DNA of 64,000 bases, taken from positions 620,001 through 684,000 of the forward strand of contig NZ_QHKX01000002.1 of the NCBI RefSeq assembly GCF_003194625.1, read 5' to 3'. The stretch is from Nocardioides solisilvae. Lineage in GTDB: Bacteria; Actinomycetota; Actinomycetes; Propionibacteriales; Nocardioidaceae. Both the position numbers and the translations under genes were made by a program. This document shows, piece after piece, positions 54,337-62,516 of this stretch. The notes under the pieces were generated by a model. The model did no database searches and was not told where the DNA came from. It saw only the letters and a program-made list of their open reading frames with translations. Position 1 is the stretch's first letter. Each line of letters begins with the position of its first letter.

Positions 54337-54848
54337 GGGAACAGTGTCGCGCGCAGACCCTGAGGACGCAGCGGTGAGGTGCGCGACGTCGGCCCGCCGC
54401 CGGGCCGCTGGTCGGGCCCGGGGCTCGACGGCACCAGGCTGGTGACCGGGCCGCGCCGCTCCGTCTGGGGCGCGTTGGCCGGCACCGAGCCGAGCGCCAG
54501 CACGCCGACCACGGCCACCCCAAGGGCGCCGCCGCCGAGGGCGACGAGGTGGCGCGGACGGGGACGGCCGCGGTCACGGGTCGCGCAGGCGAGGTGCTGC
54601 TGCATCGGCGAGGCCCCGTCGGGGGCCATCGCGAGCAGGGAGCGGCGCAGCGACTCCTCCACGCCGGGCGATCCGGAAGGGGCGCAGTGGGTCATCTCCG
54701 CCAGGCGGGTCTTCACCCAGCCCTCCCGCTCCACCATGTCGCGGCACGGGTGGCAGGCGTGCACGTGCTCCCAGGCGCGCTCCTCCTCGTCGGCGGCGAG
54801 GTGTCCGTCGAGGAGCGCGCTCACCCGGCTGCCGAGGTGGCCGATCAC
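54333..54848 (-). CDS. rseA: Zinc-type anti-sigma factor (RseA-like)
   Basis: Protein of 171 residues from the GTG at 54848 (GTGA overlap with sigE). The anti-sigma zinc motif HXXXCXXC appears as HVHACHPC at about residue 31, inside a short helical domain. A membrane helix ([20 protein letters not shown]) and a Pro-rich extracytoplasmic tail follow. It holds the ECF sigma factor inactive at the membrane until envelope stress. Its stop overlaps the htrA start, so sigE-rseA-htrA is one transcript. Confidence 0.88.
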   Translation of the reverse strand: MIGHLGSRVSALLDGHLAADEEERAWEHVHACHPCRDMVEREGWVKTRLAEMTHCAPSGSPGVEESLRRSLLAMAPDGASPMQQHLACATRDRGRPRPRHLVALGGGALGVAVVGVLALGSVPANAPQTERRGPVTSLVPSSPGPDQRPGGGPTSRTSPLRPQGLRATLFP

Positions 54849-55432
54849 GCGCCGCTCCTGAGCATCGGCAGGGGCTCGGTGGCCGGCCCCGCGTACCGCT
54901 CGCGTCCCTCCCCGGGCGCGCGGTGCGCCAACGCCTTGCGGAGCAGGGAGCGCCCGCGGTGGATCCGGGACCTCACGGTGCCGAGCTTGGCACCCATGAT
55001 CTCGGCGATCTCCTCGTAGGAGAGGCCCTCGACGTCGCACAGCACGACCGCGGCCCGGAAGTCGGGCGGCAGCGTCGCCAGCGCCCGCTCGACGTCGTCG
55101 TCGAAGGTGCGGTCGGCGTACGCCGCCTCGGGGGCCGGGGACGCCGAGGTCAGGCGGCTGGCCCGCTCGTCGGAGAGGGCGTCGAAGCGGATGCGCTGGC
55201 GACGCCGGGCCTGGTCGAGGAAGAGGTTGGTGGTGATCCGGTGGAGCCACCCCTCGAAGGTGCCGGGCGTGTAGGTGTCGAGGGAGCGGAAGACCCGGAC
55301 GAAGACCTCCTGCGTGAGGTCCTCGGCGTCGTGGCGGTCGCCGGTGAGCCGGTAGGCGAGCCGGAAGACCCGGTCGGAGTGGCGGGTGACGATCTCGTCC
55401 CAGGTGGGCACGGCCTCCGTCGAGCTCTCCAC
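54845..55432 (-). CDS. sigE: ECF sigma factor SigE
   Basis: Protein of 195 residues from the GTG at 55432, chosen because AGGAGGT lies 5 bp upstream; a GTG at 55480 would add 16 residues. Region 2: [31 protein letters not shown] and [22 protein letters not shown]. Region 4: [41 protein letters not shown]. The match to mycobacterial SigE is close, as is the order sigE-rseA-htrA with a divergent O-methyltransferase. It directs the envelope-stress response. A fitting ECF promoter lies upstream at 55490-55516. Confidence 0.92.
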   Translation of the reverse strand: MESSTEAVPTWDEIVTRHSDRVFRLAYRLTGDRHDAEDLTQEVFVRVFRSLDTYTPGTFEGWLHRITTNLFLDQARRRQRIRFDALSDERASRLTSASPAPEAAYADRTFDDDVERALATLPPDFRAAVVLCDVEGLSYEEIAEIMGAKLGTVRSRIHRGRSLLRKALAHRAPGEGRERYAGPATEPLPMLRSGA

Positions 55433-55489
55433 GGGGACCTCCTGGGGTCGGGGACGAGGGCCGGGCCGGAACGGGTTCACACCCTCTCC

Positions 55490-55516
55490 GACGCTCGGGG
55501 AACAGCCTAGGTTCCC
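55490..55516 (-). promoter_or_regulatory. Candidate ECF-type autoregulatory promoter of sigE
   Basis: On the minus strand GGGAAC (55511-55516) is separated by 17 bp from CGTC (55490-55493). This fits the -35/-10 pattern of actinobacterial SigE/SigH-type promoters. Transcription would begin near 55483, giving a leader of about 50 nt to the GTG at 55432 and placing the alternative GTG at 55480 almost at the transcript end. Confidence 0.6.
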
Positions 55517-55532
55517 GGCCTGAGAGGAACCT
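55509..55532. promoter_or_regulatory. Inverted repeat overlapping the sigE -35 box
   Basis: AGGTTCC-N10-GGAACCT, perfect 7-bp arms (55509-55515 and 55526-55532), in the 160-bp divergent region of sigE and the O-methyltransferase gene. The left arm contains the -35 element of the predicted sigE promoter, so the symmetry may reflect paired -35 boxes or a repressor site. Confidence 0.45.
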
Positions 55533-55592
55533 GTGAGCAGGGGCCGGCATTCCCCCGCGGGAGCTCCCGCCCCACGCGATAGAGTCCCGCCC

Positions 55593-56231
55593 ATGAAGCC
55601 CGCCAGCTGGAACCACGCCGAGCAGTTCGTGGCCGAGGACGACGTGCTCCGCGCCGCCCGCGCCCGGGCCGACGAGGTCGGGGTGACGCCGATCGGGGCG
55701 GGCGGCGGCGCCGCCCTCCGCTTCCTGGCCGCCGTCCTCGACGCCCGCACCGTCGTCGAGATCGGCACCGGCACCGGCGTCTCCGGGCTCTGGATGCTGC
55801 GGGGGATGCGCCCCGACGGCGTGCTCACCACCGTCGACATCGAGGCCGAGCACCAGCGGCTCGCCAAGGAGACCTTCGCCGACGCCGGCATCCCCCCGCA
55901 GCGGGCGCGCACGATCAGCGGCGCCGCCCTCGACGTGCTGCCGCGGCTCACCGACGGCCACTACGACCTCGTCTTCTGCGACGGCGACAAGCGCGAGTAC
56001 TCCGCCTACCTGCGCGAGGCGCTCCGGCTGCTGCGCCCCGGCGGCGTGGTGGCCTTCGACAACGCCCTGTGGCACGACCGCGTGGCCGACGCCGCCCAGC
56101 GGGACGAGGAGACCGTCGCGATCCGCGAGCTCGGGCGCCAGGTCGCGGAGCACGAGTCCCTCGTGCCGGTCCTGCTCCCCGTGGGCGACGGGCTGCTGCT
56201 GGCGAAGAAGGAGTGGGCGGGAGAGGACTGA
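55593..56231 (+). CDS. SAM-dependent O-methyltransferase (Rv1220c-like)
   Basis: Protein of 212 residues from the ATG at 55593. Class I methyltransferase fold of the catechol/caffeoyl-CoA O-methyltransferase group: [16 protein letters not shown] for [30 protein letters not shown] and [17 protein letters not shown], where Asp and Asn ligate a metal. The substrate is unknown. In Mycobacterium the homologous gene also lies divergent to sigE, so the neighbourhood is conserved. Confidence 0.88.
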   Translation: MKPASWNHAEQFVAEDDVLRAARARADEVGVTPIGAGGGAALRFLAAVLDARTVVEIGTGTGVSGLWMLRGMRPDGVLTTVDIEAEHQRLAKETFADAGIPPQRARTISGAALDVLPRLTDGHYDLVFCDGDKREYSAYLREALRLLRPGGVVAFDNALWHDRVADAAQRDEETVAIRELGRQVAEHESLVPVLLPVGDGLLLAKKEWAGED

Positions 56232-56240
56232 GCCCGCGGC

Positions 56241-56594
56241 TCAGGCCCCGGTGGCGCCCCGGCCCGGGGTCGCCTCGAACCCCTCCCAGCCCTCCGCCAC
56301 CGCCACCACGTCGCACGGCTCGACGAGCACCGGCCCGGAGCCCACGATCCGCGAGACCGGCGACTCCGCGACGCTCCCGGTGAGCTCGGTCTCGAACGCG
56401 CTCCGCGCCGCCTCGTCGACGAAGACGTAGGAGCTCTCGAACCACTCGCCGGGCCGCACCCGCCAGGTTGTGAACCTCAGCCCCGTCATCCCGGTGCAGC
56501 GGGCGAACGACGACTCGGCGACGTGCCGGGCGAGCTCGTCGCCGGCCGCCGGGGCCGCCTCGGCCAGGGACCACCGGACGGTGAGCCCGCGCAT
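56241..56594 (-). CDS. Small hypothetical protein, possible dimeric alpha-beta barrel
   Basis: Protein of 117 residues. A central stretch FARCTGMTGLRFTTWRVRPGEWFESSYVFVDEAARSAFETEL reads like the ferredoxin-like fold of the antibiotic-monooxygenase/YdhR type, which dimerises into a barrel. No cofactor motif is visible. The start ATG at 56594 gives MRGLTVRWSLAEAAP. It is 10 bp from the pepA stop on the same strand and may be co-transcribed. Confidence 0.65.
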   Translation of the reverse strand: MRGLTVRWSLAEAAPAAGDELARHVAESSFARCTGMTGLRFTTWRVRPGEWFESSYVFVDEAARSAFETELTGSVAESPVSRIVGSGPVLVEPCDVVAVAEGWEGFEATPGRGATGA

Positions 56595-56604
56595 GCCGGG
56601 CCCC

Positions 56605-58161
56605 TCAGCCCCGACCCGTGGCCGTCAGGCCGCCGACGGGGTCGTCGCCGCCGAGCCACGTGAGCAGCAGACGGGCGCCGAAGCCGGTGGGGCCCGTCGT
56701 CCACTCGAAGCGCTCCTCGGGGGCGTCGCCCACCGAGGCGACGTCCAGGTGGGCCCACCGCACGTCACCCGTGAAGTGCTGCAGGAAGAGGGCCGCGGTG
56801 ATCGCGCCCGCTCCCCCGGCGGCGTTGTCGGCGTCGGCGACCTTGGAGGCGAGCTTCTCCTCGTAGTCGGCGACGAGAGGCATCCGCCACACCCGCTCGC
56901 CCGACTCCTCGCCCGCGGCCGAGATCGCCGTGGCCAGCGCCTCGTCGTTGGCGAAGAAGCCGCCGGTCTGCTGACCCAGGGCCACCTTCATCGCGCCGGT
57001 GAGGGTCGCGACGTCGACCAGCACGTCGGGAGCCAGCTCGGAGACGGCGTAGGCCATCGCGTCGGCCAGGACGAGGCGTCCCTCGGCGTCGGTGTTGTTG
57101 ACCTCGGAGGTGCGGCCGCCGTGGTGCACCACCACGTCGCCGGGGCGCATCGCGCGTCCGCTGATGGCGTTCTCGGCCGCCGGCACGAGCCCGGTCACCC
57201 GGACGGGGCAGCCGACGTCGGCCAGCGCCGCCATCGTGGCCAGCACGACCGCGCCGCCGGTCATGTCGCGCTTCATCGTCGTCATGCCCTGCGCGGGCTT
57301 GATGTCGAGGCCGCCCGTGTCGAAGGTGATGCCCTTGCCGACCAGGACCACGTGGGGCACGTCGTCGCCGGCGGACTCCGGGCGGTAGTCGAGGCGGATC
57401 AGGCGCGGCGGGGTGTCGGACGCCGCGCCGACGGCGAGGATGCCCCCGAAGCCCTCGGCCGCCAGCCGCTCCTCGTCCCAGACGGTGACCCGGAGGCCTG
57501 CCTCGTCGGCCAGCACCCGCGCCTGCTCGGCGAGCCACGGCGGGTTCTTCAGGTTGGAGGGGACGGTGGCCAGGGTCCGCGCCCGCCAGCCCGCGCCGCC
57601 CAGCGCGAGCGCCCGGTCGAGCTCGACCCGACGGTCGTCGCTGCCGGGCACCCCGGCGAGGACCACCTGACGCACCGGCTGCTCGGCGGGTCCGTCGCCG
57701 CGCCAGTGGAAGCCGAACGAGCCGAGCATCGCGCCGACCACCACGGCACCCAGCACGCCCTCGGGAGCGATGGCCGCCAGGGTGGTGGCCACGCTGCTGC
57801 GGTCCTTGACCGCCCGGGCCAGGCTCGCCCCGGCCCGGCGGAAGTCGGTGGCGGTCTGCGCGCCGACGCCGACCAGCAGGACCAGGCGCAGGTCGGGGTG
57901 GTCGTCGTGGGCCACCGGCAGGGTGGTCACCTCGCCCACCCGGCCGGTCGCCCGGGCCGACTCGAGGATGTCGAGCAGGTCGCGGCCGAGGAGCTCGGCC
58001 GCCTGCTCGGCACCCGGGCCCAGCTGCACCGGCCCGTCGCCGTCACCGGGCAGGACCGGGAACGCCCAGCACTCCACCCCGCCGATCTCGTGCGGCGCGT
58101 GCGCGGAGAGCGCGAACTCCGGGGGCGAGACCTGCGTCGGCAGGGCGGCGGCGGGGCGCAT
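56605..58161 (-). CDS. pepA: Leucyl aminopeptidase (M17)
   Basis: Protein of 518 residues from the ATG at 58161; a GTG at 58170 is an alternative. An N-terminal alpha/beta domain is followed by the M17 catalytic domain. It has the metal-binding VGKGITFDTGGLDIKP, MKRDMTGGAVVL and the signature NTDAEGRLVLADA with Asp and Glu ligands and the catalytic Arg. Cytosolic two-metal aminopeptidase acting on peptide N-termini in protein turnover. DUF3117 precedes it by 11 bp. Confidence 0.93.
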   Translation of the reverse strand: MRPAAALPTQVSPPEFALSAHAPHEIGGVECWAFPVLPGDGDGPVQLGPGAEQAAELLGRDLLDILESARATGRVGEVTTLPVAHDDHPDLRLVLLVGVGAQTATDFRRAGASLARAVKDRSSVATTLAAIAPEGVLGAVVVGAMLGSFGFHWRGDGPAEQPVRQVVLAGVPGSDDRRVELDRALALGGAGWRARTLATVPSNLKNPPWLAEQARVLADEAGLRVTVWDEERLAAEGFGGILAVGAASDTPPRLIRLDYRPESAGDDVPHVVLVGKGITFDTGGLDIKPAQGMTTMKRDMTGGAVVLATMAALADVGCPVRVTGLVPAAENAISGRAMRPGDVVVHHGGRTSEVNNTDAEGRLVLADAMAYAVSELAPDVLVDVATLTGAMKVALGQQTGGFFANDEALATAISAAGEESGERVWRMPLVADYEEKLASKVADADNAAGGAGAITAALFLQHFTGDVRWAHLDVASVGDAPEERFEWTTGPTGFGARLLLTWLGGDDPVGGLTATGRG

Positions 58162-58172
58162 GGCTGCCACGG

Positions 58173-58340
58173 TCAGCCGACGACGTCCTTGAGGGCGTCG
58201 CCGAGGGCTCCGGCCTCCTCGGCGTTGAGCTCGACCACGAGGCGGCCCCCGCCCTCCAGCGGGACCCGCATCACGATGCCGCGTCCCTCCTTGGTGACCT
58301 CCAGCGGTCCGTCGCCCGTCCTCGGCTTCATGGCCGCCAT
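58173..58340 (-). CDS. DUF3117 small conserved protein
   Basis: Protein of 55 residues, MAAMKPRTGDGPLEVTKEG followed by RGIVMRVPLEGGGRLVVEL and NAEEAGALGDALKDVVG. It is a nearly invariant actinobacterial small protein family of unknown role. Shine-Dalgarno AGAGGTG is 6-7 bp upstream of the ATG at 58340. Reads in the same direction as pepA and ends 11 bp before it. Confidence 0.9.
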   Translation of the reverse strand: MAAMKPRTGDGPLEVTKEGRGIVMRVPLEGGGRLVVELNAEEAGALGDALKDVVG

Positions 58341-58478
58341 GAGCGCACCTCTGCTTCCTGTGTCTGCGCGGCCCTCGGCCGCAGGGATGCTTCAGTTTCC
58401 CATTATCCCCCATGCACACGGTGACCCGCACCACAGGTCTGCGGGACAGCCCTCGGCCTGCCCTGAGACACTGCTGCC

Positions 58479-59270
58479 GTGCACGCCCGCTCCGCCCTCT
58501 TCGACGTCTACGGCGACCTGCTGCCCGGGCGCGGGAACCGTGCGCCCGTGGCCGGTCTGGTCCGGCTCCTGGGGCCCGTCGGGATCGCGGCCCCCGCCGT
58601 CCGCACGGCGATCTCCCGGATGGTGGCGCAGGGCTGGCTGGAACCGGTGGCCACCGAGCGCGGTCGCGGGTACGCCGCCACCGAGCGCGCCGTGCGCCGG
58701 CTCGCCCGGGCGGCCGAGCGGATCTACGACCGCCGACCGCAGCCCTGGGACGGCTCGTGGCAGCTGGCGCTGGTCACCTGCTCGGGGAGCCGCACCGACC
58801 GGGCCCGCCTGCAGCGCGAGCTGACCTACCTCGGCTACGCCGAGCTGCGCCCGCACACCTGGCTCAGCCCGTGGCCGCGGGAGGAGCTGGCGGAGGCCCT
58901 GGCCCGGTGCGGGGCCACGGCGGTCCTCGCCCGCGCCACGGAGCTCGACCCGGCCGGCACCCCGCTCTCCTGCTGGGACCTCGAGGGCCTCGGACGGGCC
59001 TACGAGGAGTGGCTCGCCGACGCCGCGGCCTCGGTCGCCCGCCACCTCGCCGCCCACGAGGACCCCGACGAGGCCGCCTTCGCCGCCCGCTTCCACCTGG
59101 TCCACGAGTGGCGCAAGTTCCTCTTCACCGACCCGGCGCTGCCCTCCGAGCTGCTGCCGGCGGACTGGCCGGGCGACCGCGCCGCGGCGTACTTCACCCG
59201 CGAGGCCGACCGGTTGCGCGAGTCGGCCGAGCGCTTCGTGGCCAGGGCCCTGTCCCCTGGGGCAGACTGA
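58479..59270 (+). CDS. paaX: PaaX-family transcriptional repressor
   Basis: Protein of 263 residues from the GTG at 58479. An N-terminal winged HTH (RSALFDVYGDLLPGRGNRAPVAGLVRLLGPVG, VRTAISRMVAQGWL) leads to the PaaX middle and C-terminal domains (WDGSWQLALVTCSGSRTDR and ARFHLVHEWRKFLFTDPALPSELLPADWPG). PaaX represses phenylacetate catabolism genes and releases DNA on binding phenylacetyl-CoA. The enoyl-CoA hydratase gene begins 5 bp after its stop. No other paa gene is in the window. Confidence 0.9.
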   Translation: MHARSALFDVYGDLLPGRGNRAPVAGLVRLLGPVGIAAPAVRTAISRMVAQGWLEPVATERGRGYAATERAVRRLARAAERIYDRRPQPWDGSWQLALVTCSGSRTDRARLQRELTYLGYAELRPHTWLSPWPREELAEALARCGATAVLARATELDPAGTPLSCWDLEGLGRAYEEWLADAAASVARHLAAHEDPDEAAFAARFHLVHEWRKFLFTDPALPSELLPADWPGDRAAAYFTREADRLRESAERFVARALSPGAD

Positions 59271-59275
59271 CCCGC

Positions 59276-60067
59276 ATGGCCGACCCGGTGCTGCTCGAGG
59301 TGCGCGACGGCGTCGCCACCATCACCCTCAACCGTCCCGAGGCGATGAACAGCCTCGACGTGGCGACCAAGGAGCGGCTGCGCGACGTGGTCGCCGCCGT
59401 CGCCGAGGACCCGGAGGCGCGGGCCGTCGTCCTCACCGGGAGCGGACGGGCCTTCTGCGTCGGCCAGGACCTCAAGGAGCACGTCGCGATCCTGCGCGGC
59501 CCCGACCGCGACTCCCTCTTCCGGACCGTGGAGGAGCACTACAACCCCATCGTCACCGCGCTCGCCTCCATGCCGAAGCCGGTGGTCTGCGCCGTCAACG
59601 GGGTCGCCGCGGGCGCCGGGGTGTCGCTCGCGCTCGCGTGCGACCTGCGGGTCCTCTCCGACTCCGCGGGCTTCAACTTCGCGTTCGCCGGGATCGCGCT
59701 CTCCTGCGACACCGGCACCAGCTGGACCCTGCCGCGGCTGGTCGGCCGGGAGAAGGCGCTCGAGCTGCTCTACCTGCCCACGACCGTCCCCGCGACCGAG
59801 GCGGTGGAGATGGGGCTGGCCGGTCGGGTCGTCCCGGCCGACGAGCTGCAGGCGACCACCCACGCCCTGGCGGCCCGCCTCGCGACCGGTCCGACGGCCG
59901 CCCTCGGCGCGATCCGGCGGTCGGTGGCGTACGCAGCGGAGCACTCGTTCACCGACGCGCTCGCGTTCGAGGCGTCGATGATGACCGCCACGGGGGCCAC
60001 CGAGGACCACGCCGCCGCGGTCGACTCCTTCCTCGCCAAGGAGAAGCCGGTCTTCCGGGGCCGCTGA
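59276..60067 (+). CDS. Enoyl-CoA hydratase/isomerase, possibly PaaG-like
   Basis: Protein of 263 residues with the crotonase fold: GVATITLNRPEAMNSLDVATKERL, oxyanion-hole segments GRAFCVGQDLKEH and NGVAAGAGVSLALACDLRV, and FNFAFAGIALSCDTGTSWTLPRLVGREKA. The active-site position near CDTGTSW resembles PaaG (epoxy-phenylacetyl-CoA isomerase), which uses Asp. The neighbouring paaX supports a phenylacetate or similar aryl-acid route. The specific substrate is inference. Confidence 0.85.
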   Translation: MADPVLLEVRDGVATITLNRPEAMNSLDVATKERLRDVVAAVAEDPEARAVVLTGSGRAFCVGQDLKEHVAILRGPDRDSLFRTVEEHYNPIVTALASMPKPVVCAVNGVAAGAGVSLALACDLRVLSDSAGFNFAFAGIALSCDTGTSWTLPRLVGREKALELLYLPTTVPATEAVEMGLAGRVVPADELQATTHALAARLATGPTAALGAIRRSVAYAAEHSFTDALAFEASMMTATGATEDHAAAVDSFLAKEKPVFRGR

Positions 60068-60125
60068 GCTCCGGGGCCCGCTGAGGCTGTCCGGCCCGTC
60101 CGGCCGGCACTGGTCCGGCGCCGGC

Positions 60126-60962
60126 TCAGCGTCCCCGTCGCGCCCGCAGGACCCGCAGCAGCTGGCGGGGTGCCTCGACCCGCATCCGGCGGCGGGAGGG
60201 GTGCGCGCCGTACTCCACGGTGAGGGCAGCACCGGCGAAGGTGGCGTTGAACCACCCGGTCATCGTGCCGTGGCACGTCCCGCCGCAGTCGAGGCTCGTC
60301 GTCGGGAGCCGCAGGCCGCGGGCGAGCCGGCGCGCGAAGACGGGGTCCTTGGTGTCGGTGTCGACGCCGTGCAGCGGCTGGTGGAAGCTCAGCACCCGCT
60401 TCGGGTCCACCCGGCGCAGGAAGCGCATGACCGCCCGGGTCTCCGGCTCGCTCGCCGGCCGGGGCCCGGACTCGTAGCGGCCGTCGAGGTCGCGCCAGTC
60501 GCGCGGGAAGTTGCGGTTCAGGTCGACGCCCCGGGCGTTCTGCCGGGTGCCGCGGGCGAGGCCGTCGGGGTTGTAGGTGGGCACCACCCACAGGTCGATG
60601 CCGCGCAGCGGGCGCCCGTCACGAAGCGCCGCCAGGAGCTGGCGGGTCGCCGGCTCGTCGCCGTGCATGGTCGAGAGCAGCACGACGGTGCGTCGTCCCG
60701 GTTCGCCCAGCCGCCACGCGGTGATCGGCCGGCCCTGCACCGAGCGCCCGATCACCCGGCGCGCGACGACCGCGCGCGGTCGACCGGCGTGCTCCGCGCT
60801 CCGGTCGGCAGCCACGGAGGTGCCGACCACAGTGGCGCCGGGAACGAAGGCGCCGGGAACGCCGACGCCCGGGCCGGCGGAGGCCGGACCGGGCGCGAGG
60901 CAGACGAGCGCGAGGGCAGCGGCGAGGACCCCGGCGGGGCCGGGACGTCGCCTGCCCGTCAC
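60126..60962 (-). CDS. Secreted M14 zinc carboxypeptidase
   Basis: Protein of 278 residues from the GTG at 60962 (overlaps the membrane-protein stop). Signal peptide with core GVLAAALALVCLAPGPASA. Carboxypeptidase A fold: zinc ligands His and Glu in STMHGDEPATRQLL, NPDGLARGTRQNARGVDLNRNFPRDW, the third His in LSFHQPLHGVDT, and the catalytic Glu in ALTVEYGAH. A Cys pair (LDCGGTCHGTM) probably forms a disulfide. It cleaves peptides, perhaps muropeptide-type substrates, outside the membrane. Confidence 0.9.
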   Translation of the reverse strand: MTGRRRPGPAGVLAAALALVCLAPGPASAGPGVGVPGAFVPGATVVGTSVAADRSAEHAGRPRAVVARRVIGRSVQGRPITAWRLGEPGRRTVVLLSTMHGDEPATRQLLAALRDGRPLRGIDLWVVPTYNPDGLARGTRQNARGVDLNRNFPRDWRDLDGRYESGPRPASEPETRAVMRFLRRVDPKRVLSFHQPLHGVDTDTKDPVFARRLARGLRLPTTSLDCGGTCHGTMTGWFNATFAGAALTVEYGAHPSRRRMRVEAPRQLLRVLRARRGR

Positions 60963-61381
60963 GCAGCGGTCAGGTAGAAGAAGGTGAAGACGCAGACCCC
61001 GATGAAGAGCCCGGCGTGCGCCAGGATCGACAGCCCGGGCCCCTCGCTCCACGTGTCCTCCTCGACGTTGGTGGCGTGCCGGCCGCGCGAGGGCAGCCAG
61101 CGCAGCAGCAGGGCCAGCCCGGCGAGCGCCGCGATCCACCACAGCGCGAGGGCGACGATGCCGGCGACGTCACCACCGAGGAACGAGTCCTCGGACATGA
61201 TCAGCCACGCGACCCAGAGGGCGAACGCCGGCAGGCCCACGAACGTGTGCACGTTGAGGGCCGGCTTGTTCACCTTCATGGGCCCTTCGGTCTCGTCCTT
61301 GCCCAGGCGCACCCGGGTGAGGAGGATGACCACGAGACCCAGTCCGGTCAGGACCCAGACGATGATTTCCTTTGACTCCAC
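60959..61381 (-). CDS. Four-helix integral membrane protein of unknown function
   Basis: Protein of 140 residues with hydrophobic segments at about 7-25, 44-62, 72-95 and 118-138. Loops contain KVNKPALNVHTF, and the C-terminus is GLSILAHAGLFIGVCVFTFFYL. Histidines next to helices (NVHTF, LAHAG) are visible. Unrecognised family. The stop overlaps the M14 peptidase start, so both are one operon. Confidence 0.72.
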   Translation of the reverse strand: MESKEIIVWVLTGLGLVVILLTRVRLGKDETEGPMKVNKPALNVHTFVGLPAFALWVAWLIMSEDSFLGGDVAGIVALALWWIAALAGLALLLRWLPSRGRHATNVEEDTWSEGPGLSILAHAGLFIGVCVFTFFYLTAA

Positions 61382-61430
61382 GCAGGGAAGTGTGCCGTAG
61401 AGATGTGGTCGGCGCCACGGAAACGCCGAT

Positions 61431-61730
61431 TCAGGCAGATTCGCCGCCGTCGTCCTGGGCGCCGTGCCCGGTCGCCGACGGCGCGGGGGCGTCCTCGAGC
61501 TGACGGCCGAGCCGGTCGAGCAGGGCGTCGACGTCCGCCATCCGGTAGCCGCGGAAGGCCATCGGGAAGCGGACCCGGCCCAGGTCGGCGCGGGTCAGGG
61601 GCCCGTCGGGGAGGCGGACCGCCACCCGGTCCCGCTCCGGCTCCTCCCACGTCCCGGTCCGTCCGGCTGCCACGGCGGCCACGCCGCCCAGCACCAGCAC
61701 CAGCACCGCCACCAGCACCCACGTCACCAT
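61431..61730 (-). CDS. Membrane-anchored DivIVA-domain-like protein
   Basis: Protein of 99 residues. A membrane helix (WVLVAVLVLVLGGVAAVAAG) is followed by an acidic-basic stretch and TRADLGRVRFPMAFRGYRMADVDALLDRLGRQL. The phrase RFPMAFRGYRMADVDALLDRL matches the N-terminal lipid-binding segment of DivIVA/Wag31-type proteins. Probably a small curvature- or division-linked protein. The end is rich in Ala, Gly and Asp. Located 30 bp after the LOG-family gene. Confidence 0.8.
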   Translation of the reverse strand: MVTWVLVAVLVLVLGGVAAVAAGRTGTWEEPERDRVAVRLPDGPLTRADLGRVRFPMAFRGYRMADVDALLDRLGRQLEDAPAPSATGHGAQDDGGESA

Positions 61731-61760
61731 CTGCTCCAGCCCCTCACTCGTCGTCCCCCG

Positions 61761-62516
61761 TCACTCGCTCGTGTGCGGAGCGGGGCTCGGGTAGCGCCCC
61801 TCCCGCGCCTCGACCATCAGCGCGACGGCCTCGTCGACGTCGTCGGTGAGGCGGATCATGTCGAGGTCCTCGGGGGAGATCTTGCCCTCCGCCAGGACGG
61901 TGGCGCGCAACCAGTCCATCAGGCCGGACCAGTAGTCGACCCCCATCAGCACCACCGGGAACGAGGTGACCTTGCGGGTCTGCACCAGCGTGAGGGCCTC
62001 GAAGAGCTCGTCGAAGGTCCCGAGCCCGCCCGGGAGCACCACGAACCCCTGGGCGTACTTGACGAACATCATCTTGCGGGCGAAGAAGTACCGGAAGTGG
62101 ACGCCGAGGTCCACCCACTCGTTGAGGCCCGCCTCGAAGGGCAGCTCGATGCCCAGCCCCACGCTGGTCCCGCCGGCCTCGCTGGCGCCCTTGTTGGCCG
62201 CCTCCATCGCGCCGGGTCCGCCGCCGGTGATGACGGCGAACTGCTCGGCGACCAGGGCCCGCCCGACCTGCTCGGCGAGCGCGTAGTAGCGGTGGTCGGC
62301 GGCGGTCCGGGCGGAGCCGAAGACCGCGATCGCCGGCCCGAGCTCGGCCAGGGCGTTGAACCCCTCGACGAACTCGGCCTGGATCTTGAGCACCCGCCAC
62401 GGGTCGGTGTGGGCCCAGTCCGCGGGCCCGCGCGAGTCCAGCAGCCGCTGGTCCGACGTGCTGTCCTCGACCTGCTGGCGGCGTCGCCGCACCAGTCCCC
62501 GGTACTGCGACCTCAT
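61761..62516 (-). CDS. LOG-family TIGR00730 Rossmann-fold protein
   Basis: Protein of 251 residues from the ATG at 62516, which overlaps the dapE stop (ATGA). Rossmann fold with VFGSARTAAD, GGGPGAMEAANKGA and the family signature VLPGGLGTFDELFE (PGGXGTXXE). Characterised members are cytokinin riboside 5'-monophosphate phosphoribohydrolases that release adenine-type bases from nucleotide monophosphates; the bacterial role here is unclear. The older label lysine decarboxylase is not supported by sequence. Confidence 0.9.
   Translation of the reverse strand: MRSQYRGLVRRRRQQVEDSTSDQRLLDSRGPADWAHTDPWRVLKIQAEFVEGFNALAELGPAIAVFGSARTAADHRYYALAEQVGRALVAEQFAVITGGGPGAMEAANKGASEAGGTSVGLGIELPFEAGLNEWVDLGVHFRYFFARKMMFVKYAQGFVVLPGGLGTFDELFEALTLVQTRKVTSFPVVLMGVDYWSGLMDWLRATVLAEGKISPEDLDMIRLTDDVDEAVALMVEAREGRYPSPAPHTSE

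Noticed and set aside
58380..58478. Copy of the shared 16-bp motif in the DUF3117/paaX divergent region (TCCCATTATCCCCCA area)
   Set aside because: AT-rich with C-runs but does not fit the fixed positions of TRCCNNAAWTGRGGNA.
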